Below are positions 48,039 to 59,653 of a stretch of DNA of 64,000 nucleotides, piece by piece. Source of the stretch: Allodiplogaster sudhausi (Eukaryota > Nematoda > Chromadorea > Rhabditida > Diplogasteridae); NCBI GenBank assembly GCA_945643635.1, contig CALZFC010000256.1, positions 2,286,001 to 2,350,000 of the forward strand, read 5' to 3'. Under the pieces are notes generated by a model. That model was given only the letters and a program-made list of their open reading frames with translations. It did no database searches and had not been told where the DNA came from. The stretch's first letter is position 1, and each line of letters begins with the position of its first letter. The position numbers and the translations under genes were made by a program.

Positions 48039-51000
48039 TTACTCGTTGAGTGTTATGACGACACTGTCAGCATGCGCCTCTCCGGCTGCATTCGAAACAG
48101 TGCATCTGGAAAGAGTGAATACATACATAATTTAATAATAACATAATAGATATTTTTTATTTTACAATATAATAACAGACTTTCTTATGAGTCTTTCAAA
48201 TCGAACATTTTTTACAGTTATTTTAAAGTTCAGTCTTGTAATAAGAATTTCTTCTTCTACCTCTCTCTCTGTCTCTCTCTAGCTCTCTTACTCCCTCTCC
48301 CTCTATCTCGCTGTCTCTCTCTCTCTTATTGTATCTCTTTCTCTCTGTCTCTCACTCTCTCTTTCTCTCTCTCCGACCTGAACGAAATCTCCGGCATGCC
48401 GTCGGGAAGAGCTGCTGTTAGACTCCCGAGGACGATGAGATCGCCGTTGGCGAGTTGCTAAAAAAATATTAATAGTCTCTAGAAGCATTTTATTTATCTT
48501 AAAAAATTATTTCAGGCGTGTTTAAAATTAAATGGACAGCGTTAGGGCCCTTATGCTGGAAAATCGCGATCACTGTTGTTCAGTTGTTTGGAAAGAAGGC
48601 GAATATAAACATTGTCAAGTCTTCCTTCGGGATAGATTCCATGAATAGGTCCATTGTCTTCCGCTCTTACTGATGTGTCAGTTCGATTCACCTTTCTTGT
48701 ACTTTTCTTTCCAACTGGACATTTGAGTAACAAAATAAAGAATTTTTAGCGGCAAGCCTATTTTATTATAAAGCTAAAAAAAATACTTTTATTACAAGTC
48801 ATAGAACATTGAGCAGACCTCTCAGCACTATGTTCCGTTGCCAAGAACTGCTCATTGTTCCAGATTTCCAGATGAACAAAGAGAAATGCGCATAATTTAC
48901 AGGAAAAGAAGGAGCCTGCGTCAGCGAATCCTTTTGCACATCCATCTTTATCCAGACATAAGCGTACATGGAATGTGTCGACTTCAACCGATTCAAGGAA
49001 AGCCTCCTACGTATTTCGAGATAAAACGATTCAACGAGGCTATTATTAAAACCCGTAAATGATAAAAGTATAAGCATCGAATGCTAAACAGTTATGCGAT
49101 TTATTTTATTTTATTTGTTACTCTACTGTGTAAAATCATTCCCGCTAAATCAAAAAAAAATTAAATTAAAATAGTTTTTTTAAACTAAAATAGGTATGTG
49201 ACTAACCATGACTCCGTCGGAGATGTCGTCGAGTGGCGCAGTGAGAAACGTTCCGTCGTCCGCCTCATCCACAATACGCTCCCATCGAATGTGATCGGAC
49301 GGCGATGAGGACCTTGAATAAGAAATATTTTTTATCTAAGCGATTTAGAATGTAACATAATTTTTTTAAGACTTAAAGGAGCACATAAGCCATCGCGTCT
49401 CTTTAAATCACATGCTCTCTCGGCCTTATGTCAGGCAAGATGGCGCGAATTAAAAATTAACTACCTGCACATAAGATGGACAGGATTGCCGACGAGTTCA
49501 AGGCGCGTGTCGGTGAAGAGAGAAATGTACGGCTGCTGTACGGCGGCGGGCGCCGACAGGCACGAGGGAGCTAAAGAGGAGACAAATTATAAATGAAAGA
49601 AATATTCCATTAAATACTGTCAGAAAATTTGTTCTTCGCAGGACCAATCTATTAATTATATACATCTAAGTAACTAAAGAATGTCGAGACGAAGAATATT
49701 TCAGTAATTAAAATACTCGTTATATTAATAGATTTTAAAAAGATGTGTGAAATGAAATTAAACAGATATTTTGATTGAATAAAATGGAATATGAAAATAA
49801 AATAAAATAAAATAAATGAAAAAAATAAATGAAACCAAACTGACGTCTTTGACTCGGCTTGATCGTTACTTGCGCCGTTCGCTCGATGGGACCGGCGCAG
49901 GCAGAGAAAGCCACGCACGAGTACGTACCCGCTGCTGCTTCTGTCACGCACGGAATGCGCAGCTGAGAGAGCACCGTGCCTGGAGAAAGAGAGAGATAGA
50001 GAATGAGAGATGGAGAGATGGAAAGAGAGAAATGGACTGAGAGAGGGAGAGAAGAAAAAAGAAGAGCGATTTCATAGATGTGAGATAAGTAATGAATCGG
50101 TCCAGATATATTCTTATTGCCCTCTTTGCAAATTTTCTTCGATGAAACTTTTGCAATCTTTAAAACACTTCTTCTCCCTCTCTAAAAGGTGCACGTATTT
50201 ATTAATGTGCATGCATAACTTTTAATCGCTTATACTTTTCCACTGACGCACCCTTGATATTCTTCACTTGGCTGCCGATGCTTCCTAGAGGGATTTGTGT
50301 ATTTTTCTTCTTGGAAAGAGGATTTAACCTGCACTTTTACTTTTATTGTACGAATCACTTATTAGCTGCAAAATATTATCTCTCGACTCTTTGACATCAT
50401 GAAGAGCGGAAAGGATTTACGGATTTCATTTGCGGATTTCAGCCGCCACCGCAGCAGGAACATGAATACACGGCTATTCAGGCGACGGAATACAATTGGC
50501 ATTTAACTAATCTCGAATTCATGTTATCATTCTGTGAAAAAAATTTTCAATTTGTGCAGCTATATAGATATCATTGTGCAGACTCAGGAAAATTATACGA
50601 GAAAAAAAATTTGGCCTTTGAAAGTAATGATTGCTTTTTGAACTTTCGTCCCAATGCACCTAATCCGCACCGTTTCCAATCCGAACAGAACCCAATCTAT
50701 AGCGGGAGTTTAAATGGCAGGAATATTTAGAAGATTTAGAAAAAAAGGTAGATTTTATCTGATGCATCTAGAAACAGGTCCCCGAGTCTTATCATAATTA
50801 ATCATAATTAATTTTTCTGGTTGTGATTAGCAGAAGTGATTTCCCTCGCCATATGGTAGACTTACTACAATTTATGGTATATATCAGTGTCAATTTTACA
50901 TTTTTTCCTCTTTGCAACATTTTCCTTCTCGTTTGCTCAACTTCCTATAGCATTAGCTGCGTCTTCCTGGCTTCATTTTCAGAATCTATAAAAAAAAAGC

Positions 51001-51701
51001 TGTCCACGACTTTCACTCACACATGTTAAAGCCAATTACATACATTTGCTTTTTCTGTTTCTACGCAGCCGGGGAAAAAAGATGCAGAAAAGGAGAAGTC
51101 ATGCAGAGAATGCGTTAAAGTGTGTGTTAGCCTCGTCTTTTTCTTCTTTGCAGCATCGTGTCTCTTTCTGCATTGAGCTTCCTAATCCCAATGGTTGCTT
51201 CACTTTTATTCGTTAACTTGACGTCCTATCAATTATGATAAGGCGTCAGAGGAGCACTAGGAAATTAGCTCGCATTAGTTCAACCAATTTAGCACATCTC
51301 TTGACATTTTACAGTGGTGAAAAAAAGAAGATCTTCATGTGTTCTCTGTTCTCCTTAGGTCATTCGGTAGTTATTCTTAACGCACTCTTCACTACAACCT
51401 TTGCACAGTACGTCTGACGGTGAAAGGAGCATGAAAAAAGGAAGTTGGGTAAACAAGAGAGACATGAAGGAAAAAGAGAAGAAGATTGGCAGGCAAAAAG
51501 AGAGCGAGAAATGGAGTGACATGGAGAGAATGGGGAAGAAGGAGAGGAAAGGAGAGAGATGGACCGACATTAAATGTTTGTGAGCATGAGAGACTCCTTG
51601 CCATCATTGACTCTCGGGTTTTTTGTCTGCTATAATCTACAACCGTATGGACCATATGTAGTATCGGGTTCAACCCGAGGGTCCAACGAACGATTCATAC
51701 A

Positions 51702-51742
<41 letters not shown>

Positions 51743-52073
51743 GGGAGAAATGCGGAGTTTCATGTAGGCAACTGTTGAAAAGAAATTAAAACGACGGACT
51801 AAATGGGGGATGGTGAAAATGGAAAGAGGCCCTTGCCACGAGCCGAATCAACACAATTTGGAGAGAAACGTGAAGAAGTCTACAAGGAAGCCAGGGATGA
51901 GGCAAACAACGTGGTGCCCTTTTGGCCCTCTTTCCCTCAAATCTGTGAGAGGTATTAGATCTCTTTTCCAGTATTTCGAAAGAAATCGCAGTGAACAATG
52001 TAGATTAGCTGGGATTAGCTAAGAAAGAATGAATAGATGACGAAATAGAAAGAAAGAGTGAGAGAGACAGAGA

Positions 52074-52123
<50 letters not shown>

Positions 52124-52920
52124 ACTATCACTCTAGGAAGCGCATTAATCATGAATGTCCTTTCCAGTCTGGTATTATCGCCTTTCTATGGAAACAAACT
52201 GCAACTTGTCTAGGCCGGAACACAAACGCCCACGTCTGTGCGTTTTTTGAAGAAGAAAAAAACAAGAGAGAAAAATTCTATGCAACATAATACTGGTTGC
52301 GCATACATTTCCACAATATCCTACTAACAACTTTTTCTTACTTCCTGTTCCTTTTCCCTTTATCACAAAGGGAAAATTTAAACACATTTCTCTTAAACTA
52401 CATAAAGCCACAAATAATGAACCAAGTTGAACTTTTCATAGTTGAAAGTACAGCTGCTCTATTGCATGCTCTCTCAAATTTTTTTTTCTCTCTCTATCTC
52501 TCTCTCTCTCTCCCTCTCTCCCTCTCAACCTCTTCCCTTTCTTTAGTACCATTCCATTCTCGAGTATTAGCTGCAAACTTTGGCCTTTCGAACGAGACCC
52601 GTAATGGGCCCCTAGATTATAGTTTCTCTTTCGCTATCTCTCTCTCTCCCCTTCTCTCTCTCTCTCTTTCTACTATTCGGGTTCACTTTAATTTATATAT
52701 TCGCTCGGCCCCTCGCATGTTACTCCTTGTTTTTGGCAAGGAGGAGCTTTTACGGGAAAACCTTGGCAATGAGCCAAACCCACCCGAGGCAACTTCGAGA
52801 CTTTGACACCAGACGGCGACAAGCTCGTGAGAAAGAGAGGGAGAGATTATGCGTCATAATACATTATTCATATGCGCATACTTCGCACTCACACGGCTAA
52901 TGAACGAGCTTGGTAGAGAG

Positions 52921-52987
<67 letters not shown>

Positions 52988-55900
52988 AAGAGGGAGAGGG
53001 TGAATAAGAGAGAGAAAGACAGGAGGTAGAAAACTGAGAAACATGCTAAAACAATGTATAAGAAATTCCATTACCGGCGATTGGTAAGGAAAAGGAATAG
53101 CTTTAAAATTGTTTTAAAAATAAAAAAAGATAGCAAGGCCACAATGAACAGCTTGAGAGAGTGGATGGGAACGAGTGAGAAATAGAGAAAGAGAGAGAAT
53201 CAGCGAGAAGGAGAGATAATGAGAGAGCGGGAGTGATTGAGAGAAAATGGTAGAGATAGAGAAAGGAAGAAGGTATATGGAAAGACAGTGAGACAAGGGG
53301 AGAGATAACGAAAGGGAGGGAGAGATAACGAGAGAGAGAGAGAGGGAGAGAGAGAGACAGATAGCAATGAATACTCACCGTGCCCGATGCGCTTCCTCGT
53401 GTAGAGTGCCTCTGCGTGTGGTCCGTCGTGCACGGCGACCTCCTTGCCATTGTGCAGCCAGATGATCGTCGCCTTCAAGGGATTTATCCGTTGAAAAATG
53501 CGGATATATTTTCTCAATAAATATTTTTTACTCTTCCTTCATATTTCGTATAATTAGTGTAAATATTTATAATTTTTGACATGCCATGATTGTGTGATTA
53601 ATTTGCACTCGAAAAACACATAAGTACATACATAGGCGTGATCTTCGAGCAAATCTCAAGTGATCGAGCTCATAAATCCGTTGTGCTCTACTGATTACGT
53701 CTCCCTTTTGATCTTCTATTCATCCCCTCTCATCCTTCCTCTGCCTGTCACGAGTCTCTTTTTTGCCATCCGCCATCTCGCAACACTTACTTTAGTCACG
53801 CATCGCTACGCAATTCTTACGCTTTATTACACAGACTGGTGAGGGTTATTTTAGAAATCACATTATGAAAGAACATTAAGTATAATTGTGCTACACAAGT
53901 ACAAATGTATGCACTTTACTGCATCGCGCTCATGAAAGATGCATCTGTGATGCATGTATGTATGTATGTACAAATCACATTAAATCTTTTCACATAACAC
54001 ACCAGAGACATGCAAAAGGTATAGTGAAAATTCACTTTGAGAAAAAATTTTTAGTTGTTTGCCTTCTGCCTCGGATCTTCTTCTCTAATGAAACTCCTTC
54101 AATCACTTCATGAACGACCCAAATGTTTACTTCCCTGTTCTGTCGTACAAAATTTTACGGGGACCAGATTTATTGGTATCATGAGCAGCAGCTCCCCTAG
54201 AGAAAACGTTCTTTACTAGAGCAAGAGGAAGCGTTACATGTGAGAGGGAGTGAGAGACGGAAGGAGAGAGAGAGAGAGAGAGAGTGGCAGACAGAAGGAG
54301 AATCGAAAAATAGCGTGTAGAAGGAAGTACTGCAAAGGTTGCCAGATGTGCCAAATTCCCATTTTTCGAGTGGGCCTGTTCTCGAGAGTGGTTGTCTCAG
54401 GAGGGGATAAAAAAACAGCCCGAATTCAAGAGAGTGTGACTGGGGTGGTCTTTTGACATAAACACATCGCGATCAACTCTGCAGAGATTGTCACGAGGAA
54501 CGTCATCTTTTATTTTCGGCGAATTTGTTTAGTCGTCATTTTGGTTGCCGTGAAACTTCATTTGGTATTGATGTGTTTTTGTTTCACTTTCCTCTATGAC
54601 CTGCTCTGGAGTGCTTCTCTCCTGCCTTTTTTCTTACTCTTTCCTCTCTCTCTCTCTTTCTCTCTCTCTCTTTCTCTCTCTCTCTCTTTCTCTCTCTCTC
54701 CCTCTCTCCAACCTGTGGTGCTCCCGAGACGGCACAAGTGAGCTGTAGAGTGCCTCCTTGCCTGACGGTGCGGTCTCTGAGTGTGGGGAGGCGTGCGGCG
54801 TGCTCGAAGACGAGACTCGGCCGGTCGAGCAGACTCTCGCACTTGCCACTGCCGCCGACGACGGACGGAAGGCTGTTGGCAGGCTGCCAAGAGAGAGGAA
54901 TTGGCAAAGTGCCAATTTTTCATTTTTTTGAAAACTGGTCAAATCCCACCAAAAATGAAAATGTATGATTTAAAAAAATTTAATGAAGCACTTAGGTAAG
55001 AAATTAATCTATATTTATTTATTTATATATATAGATGAACTATTTAAATGTGTTTTCTTGCTTCTAATCTACTCTTACGGGCGATATTATTGTCCTTCAC
55101 TTGAGCACCTTCACTGTGGCCGAAAAAGCTACGCCAGATCACATGTTACTACAAAAGAAAACATGTTGCCCATGACGCCGTATTTCAAAGAGAACCTTTT
55201 CCTTCTCTTCTGAATTTCATCGTCTCAATATGTTTTTTTTTAGCCACGTGTCCTTTGTTCTACACTTGACATCAACACTGTCTGTCAAAAACTTACTCTC
55301 TTTCTCTTCTGACTCTTTCTCTCTCTGTCCCTCTCTCTCCTTCTAATCTCCAATTATCTCTCGTTATCCGTCGTTCACTTTCTTGTTTTTTTGGCGGCGA
55401 GAATGAAAATAATGTGATAATCGGCCGATGAAGAGAAGAGAGAGAGAGAGAGAGAGAGCGAGCGATAGAGCTAGAGTGAGAGAGAGAGAGGGAGAAAGAG
55501 AGAGAGAGAGCGATAGAGTTAGAGTGAGAAAGAGAGAAAGCGAGAAAGCGAGAGGGAGAGAAATCCTAAATGGAATAGAACAGATAATCCACTTTCGTCT
55601 AGATATGAATTAGGCTATTTTAGGTGAGATTTATTAAAGAAGCCAGCAAAAAAATTCGAACTATGTACACACATATCCACTCTTGTTGGCTCCCTTCCAC
55701 AGCTTGCCAAGACCATTGAAAGCTATAGGAAAAAAGTTTCACCTAATATATAAAAAAGACTGACTCATAGCTTTAAAAAAATCAAGATGAAGATCATTAT
55801 GACTATATCCGCAAAGACATTATTTTTTCCTTACTTAATGTTCATAGTGAGATTCTTGTGAGAAAACCCGGCAAAAGAAGACAAAAACAAAAATAAATAA

Positions 55901-55988
55901 AAAATCTCACAATTGGAATGCTCGCCAGTACGGAAGAGGCGAGTGCGACCGCAAGCAGGAGGAGTGATGAGGAGGAGAGAAGTGGCAT
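48039..55988 (-). CDS. Secreted two-immunoglobulin-domain protein, ZIG-like
   Basis: Eight exons join in phase to 278 aa: 55911-55988, 54713-54883, 53379-53472, 49845-49979, 49465-49570, 49207-49312, 48378-48457 and 48039-48105 (stop TAA). The start gives a strong signal peptide, MPLLSSSSLLLLAVALASSV, ending about LASIP. Ig domain 1 shows GGTLQLTCAVSGAP, TIIWLHNGKEV and AGTYSCVAF, so it has the Cys-Trp-Cys core. Ig domain 2 shows VHLMCRSS, IRWERI, LANGDLIV and FRCTVSNAAGEA. There is no transmembrane segment or anchor. Small secreted two-Ig proteins are the C. elegans ZIG family, several of which maintain axon position; this one is nearest in pattern to ZIG-2/3/4, though I cannot pick one. Introns reach 3.4 kb and hold many microsatellites. 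A second copy of exon 1 lies upstream in a tandem duplication. Confidence 0.8.
49372..49455. repeat. Dispersed intronic repeat, copy 3
   Basis: Nearly the same core as copy 1 at about 12680: TTTAAATCACATGCTCTCTC, then TGTCAGGCAAGATGGCGCGAATT. It lies in a ZIG-like gene intron about 10 bases from exon 49465-49570. Confidence 0.6.
49980..53378. other. 3.4-kb intron of the ZIG-like gene
   Basis: Contains GA or CT microsatellites at about 49983-50055, 51698-51745, 52055-52125, 52485-52530, 52640-52670, 52915-53000 and 53310-53360. The tract at 49983-50040 reads CT on the sense strand and abuts the acceptor of exon 49845-49979. I see no additional exon, although a small one could be missed. Confidence 0.65.
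54640..54710. repeat. CT tract (GA on sense strand) directly after a ZIG donor site
   Basis: On the sense strand the exon ending SGAPQ is followed by GTTGGAGAGAGGGAGAGAG. The polarity is opposite to most acceptor-side tracts in this window. Confidence 0.7.
54884..55910. other. First intron of the ZIG-like gene
   Basis: About 1 kb. It has a GA tract at about 55432-55562 and the left edge of the 2.8-kb duplication at 55713. No exon seen. Confidence 0.6.
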
Positions 55989-56244
55989 ACTGTAGGATAG
56001 TTCGCGCTCTTCTTGGGTCCCGAGTGGAATGGCGTGAGCGGTAGGTAGAGGGGACCTGCCGACGGACGCCCTGACTTCCTCGTGTAGCCTGTCGGGAGTG
56101 ACAGTGGTGAGAAGTGGCGGAGGAGAAAGAGAGCGAGAGAGAGAGACGGAGAGATACGGAGATAGCAGGAGAAAGAGAGAGAGAGGGAGAGAGAGAGAGA
56201 GAGCGCGGGCGAGAGGGAGAGAGCAGGAGCAAGAGGAGAGAGCG

Positions 56245-56297
<53 letters not shown>

Positions 56298-56658
56298 CGC
56301 GAAAGAGCGAGAGATAATTAATGAACCGGAAAACGCTCGGAATGAAATTTTATGACAAAAAAAAATTGTCAACGATATCGCAACAAATTCGGTTCACTTT
56401 ACACGAAATGATTCACTTCTCAGAAGTCAAGCGAAAAGGAAATATCACGACCGAGCGAGTAGGAGAGAGAGAGAGATGGCGAAGGAAGGAGATGAAGAAA
56501 GAGAGATCATGTGAAATTTAGAGAGAGAGAGGGCCAGAAGATATGAAATATTGTATCTGCTCATATATTTATTTATTTGTTTATCGTACATGAAATTAAA
56601 ATTTCGATGTGACAGCACAAATATGAGAATGAAAAATGCCGTCTGTATTGGTGCAACT

Positions 56659-56706
<48 letters not shown>

Positions 56707-56778
56707 AACGGGAGGGGGGGGGGGGTAGAAAGGGATCGACGCACTAAGCCGGGCGGCGCCACTGCCCGGCCTCGTCTT

Positions 56779-56863
<85 letters not shown>

Positions 56864-58497
56864 TAACATCGTGCATCCCAACACCATTTCACATCACACC
56901 GAATGTTCGACACAACTTCCTTGTCTAGTGTCGATGTCTTCGATCAGGATAGTTTGCGTGACCTTAGAATATACGCGGAAATGCACTCTGCCTCCCTGGA
57001 GTGAACCCTGAGAGCCTGGGAAGTAGAAAAAATAGATAAAAATTGTATATTTGGATTAAGCGTCGTAGAAAGCATCAATTGCGCATGGACGAGACGCCAT
57101 TAAAAATGCATCGTTCTCCTGTTATGCATTTGGCAGTGATTCCTGCTCCTATTCGGGGAAGATCCGCATGTAAGAAAAAGGTGCTGAGACGAAGGAGCCG
57201 AATGGGCTGGACATGGCGTCAGCGGACAAAGAAGGCTTTTCCCTGCGGATGACAGGCTACTTCTGGGTACAGAGGCACCTTCGCATGTTTACATACTCTT
57301 CCAGACACTCGTATGTAATTGACTTGTATGTAGTTGTAACAGTGCTATCAGAACAAACAAGAGTGTGGATTGTGCTACTATGTCATAGTGAAGTAGACTC
57401 TAGTTGTGGAAGATGCGACGTCGTTAACAGAAGATAAAGAATGAATCCTCGTCATTCTCACCAGCAAGAGAAAGAGAAGGCGCACGCAACGAGTAGAGAA
57501 GTTGTGCACCCGAGCGAGGAATCATACAACTTCAAATGAGAATGACAAACGGGGCGGGAACAAGAAAAATATAGGAGATCGGAAGAGAGAAAAAAAGAGT
57601 AGAGATTGCTGACTGCACGAAATTCAACGCCAAAGATTAAGTACGTATCTGTAGGAGATAAGGGATGAAGCGAAAGCCAAAGGGCATAGAGGGAGAGCGA
57701 GGGAGAAAAGGGAGAAAGAGAGAGAGAGAGCGAGAGAGAGAGAGATAGAAGGACAGAGACCGAGAGTGAAACAAAGTGAGGGGGGATAGAGTTAAATATA
57801 GACAGATAGCGTAGGAGAGCAAAGCGTGGAGAAGTGATTACTATCTGAATTGCTGAGAATAACATGAATGATCTAGAAAGCAGTACAGAATGAGTCAAAG
57901 GCGGAATAAGCAGGATAAGCATATTTATATATATTTTTTGTAAGCGTAACCGTGGTCGGTGAGTTCCTTGCTCCGCCCACCCGATACCGCTCAAGCTGTT
58001 GTTTGTATTGAGTCGGCCACATCAATGTAGCTTAACAGAATCTCGCGGAAAATGTCAAAATTGAGATGTCTGTCTAAGGGCAGCTTCGTTTTGGGACATA
58101 AAACTGCCCGAAGGACACACGATCTTGTACCAGTCCCTGGGGGAAGGCAAACATTTCTCCTAGGAGGACACACTAAAAGAAGGTCAAGGCAGCTCTTCTT
58201 CCGTTCTTTTCTCAGGAGATGCTACATTCACGAAAGTGTTGCCCCTTGTGCCGAAATCAAACTTTAAAGACAATTAAAAGCTTTAAAATGACCTTATTAT
58301 TATTATTATAGTCTTTCTGAGAGGAAAACGGAATGAAAACGCCTAAAGTAAATCCTGATTAAAGTATCTTCAGCCAAGAAAAAGAAGCTTTTCTGAGGCT
58401 TCTCTCATTGAACTTGTAAATACTGTAGAGTTACGTGTACATTTTATATGGACGGGAATTATTTTATTCGCTTGTCTGCTCGCTGGCAACACATTGT
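55713..58497. repeat. 2.8-kb tandem duplication, copy 1
   Basis: 2785 bases, followed at once by a head-to-tail copy at 58498-61287. By eye the two differ only in microsatellite lengths: GA runs, a poly-G run near 56710, and the TA tract near 56785-56850. It contains ZIG exon 1 and its presumed promoter. Identical open frames in both copies have no coding character. Confidence 0.9.
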
Positions 58498-58695
58498 CCA
58501 TTGAAAGCTATAGGAAAAAAGTTTCACCTAATATATAAAAAAGACTGACTCATAGCTTTAAAAAAATCAAGATGAAGATCATTATGACTATATCCGCAAA
58601 GACATTATTTTTTCCTTACTTAATGTTCATAGTGAGATTCTTGTGAGAAAACCCGGCAAAAGAAGACAAAAACAAAAATAAATAAAAAATCTCAC

Positions 58696-58773
58696 AATTG
58701 GAATGCTCGCCAGTACGGAAGAGGCGAGTGCGACCGCAAGCAGGAGGAGTGATGAGGAGGAGAGAAGTGGCAT
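58696..58773 (-). CDS. Second copy of the ZIG-like signal-peptide exon
   Basis: This is identical to exon 55911-55988: ATG, then MPLLSSSSLLLLAVALASSV to ASIPI, then the same GTGAGA donor. Either copy could splice to exon 54713-54883. This makes it a potential alternative first exon with its own promoter copy. Whether it is used cannot be told from sequence. Confidence 0.55.
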
Positions 58774-59029
58774 ACTGTAGGATAGTTCGCGCTCTTCTTG
58801 GGTCCCGAGTGGAATGGCGTGAGCGGTAGGTAGAGGGGACCTGCCGACGGACGCCCTGACTTCCTCGTGTAGCCTGTCGGGAGTGACAGTGGTGAGAAGT
58901 GGCGGAGGAGAAAGAGAGCGAGAGAGAGAGACGGAGAGATACGGAGATAGCAGGAGAAAGAGAGAGAGAGGGAGAGAGAGAGAGAGAGCGCGGGCGAGAG
59001 GGAGAGAGCAGGAGCAAGAGGAGAGAGCG

Positions 59030-59075
<46 letters not shown>

Positions 59076-59442
59076 AGAGAGCGCGAAAGAGCGAGAGATA
59101 ATTAATGAACCGGAAAACGCTCGGAATGAAATTTTATGACAAAAAAAAATTGTCAACGATATCGCAACAAATTCGGTTCACTTTACACGAAATGATTCAC
59201 TTCTCAGAAGTCAAGCGAAAAGGAAATATCACGACCGAGCGAGTAGGAGAGAGAGAGAGATGGCGAAGGAAGGAGATGAAGAAAGAGAGATCATGTGAAA
59301 TTTAGAGAGAGAGAGGGCCAGAAGATATGAAATATTGTATCTGCTCATATATTTATTTATTTGTTTATCGTACATGAAATTAAAATTTCGATGTGACAGC
59401 ACAAATATGAGAATGAAAAATGCCGTCTGTATTGGTGCAACT

Positions 59443-59492
<50 letters not shown>

Positions 59493-59563
59493 AACGGGAG
59501 GGGGGGGGGGTAGAAAGGGATCGACGCACTAAGCCGGGCGGCGCCACTGCCCGGCCTCGTCTT

Positions 59564-59569
<6 letters not shown>

Positions 59570-59645
<76 letters not shown>
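59570..59645. repeat. Long TA dinucleotide microsatellite (and counterpart at about 56784-56850)
   Basis: An uninterrupted TA run in copy 2 and a shorter, once-interrupted run in copy 1. This is the main difference between the duplicates. Confidence 0.9.

Positions 59646-59653
<8 letters not shown>

Noticed and set aside
57043..57252. Basic open frame (KRRRKHQLRMDETPLKMH) in the duplicated unit as a small gene
   Set aside because: No splice sites, family resemblance or upstream context. Its conservation between copies only reflects the recent duplication.
57458..57994. 178-codon minus-strand open frame, repeated at 60248-60784
   Set aside because: Its identity in both copies is due to the tandem duplication. 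Composition is dominated by simple repeat, with no domain and no splice context.
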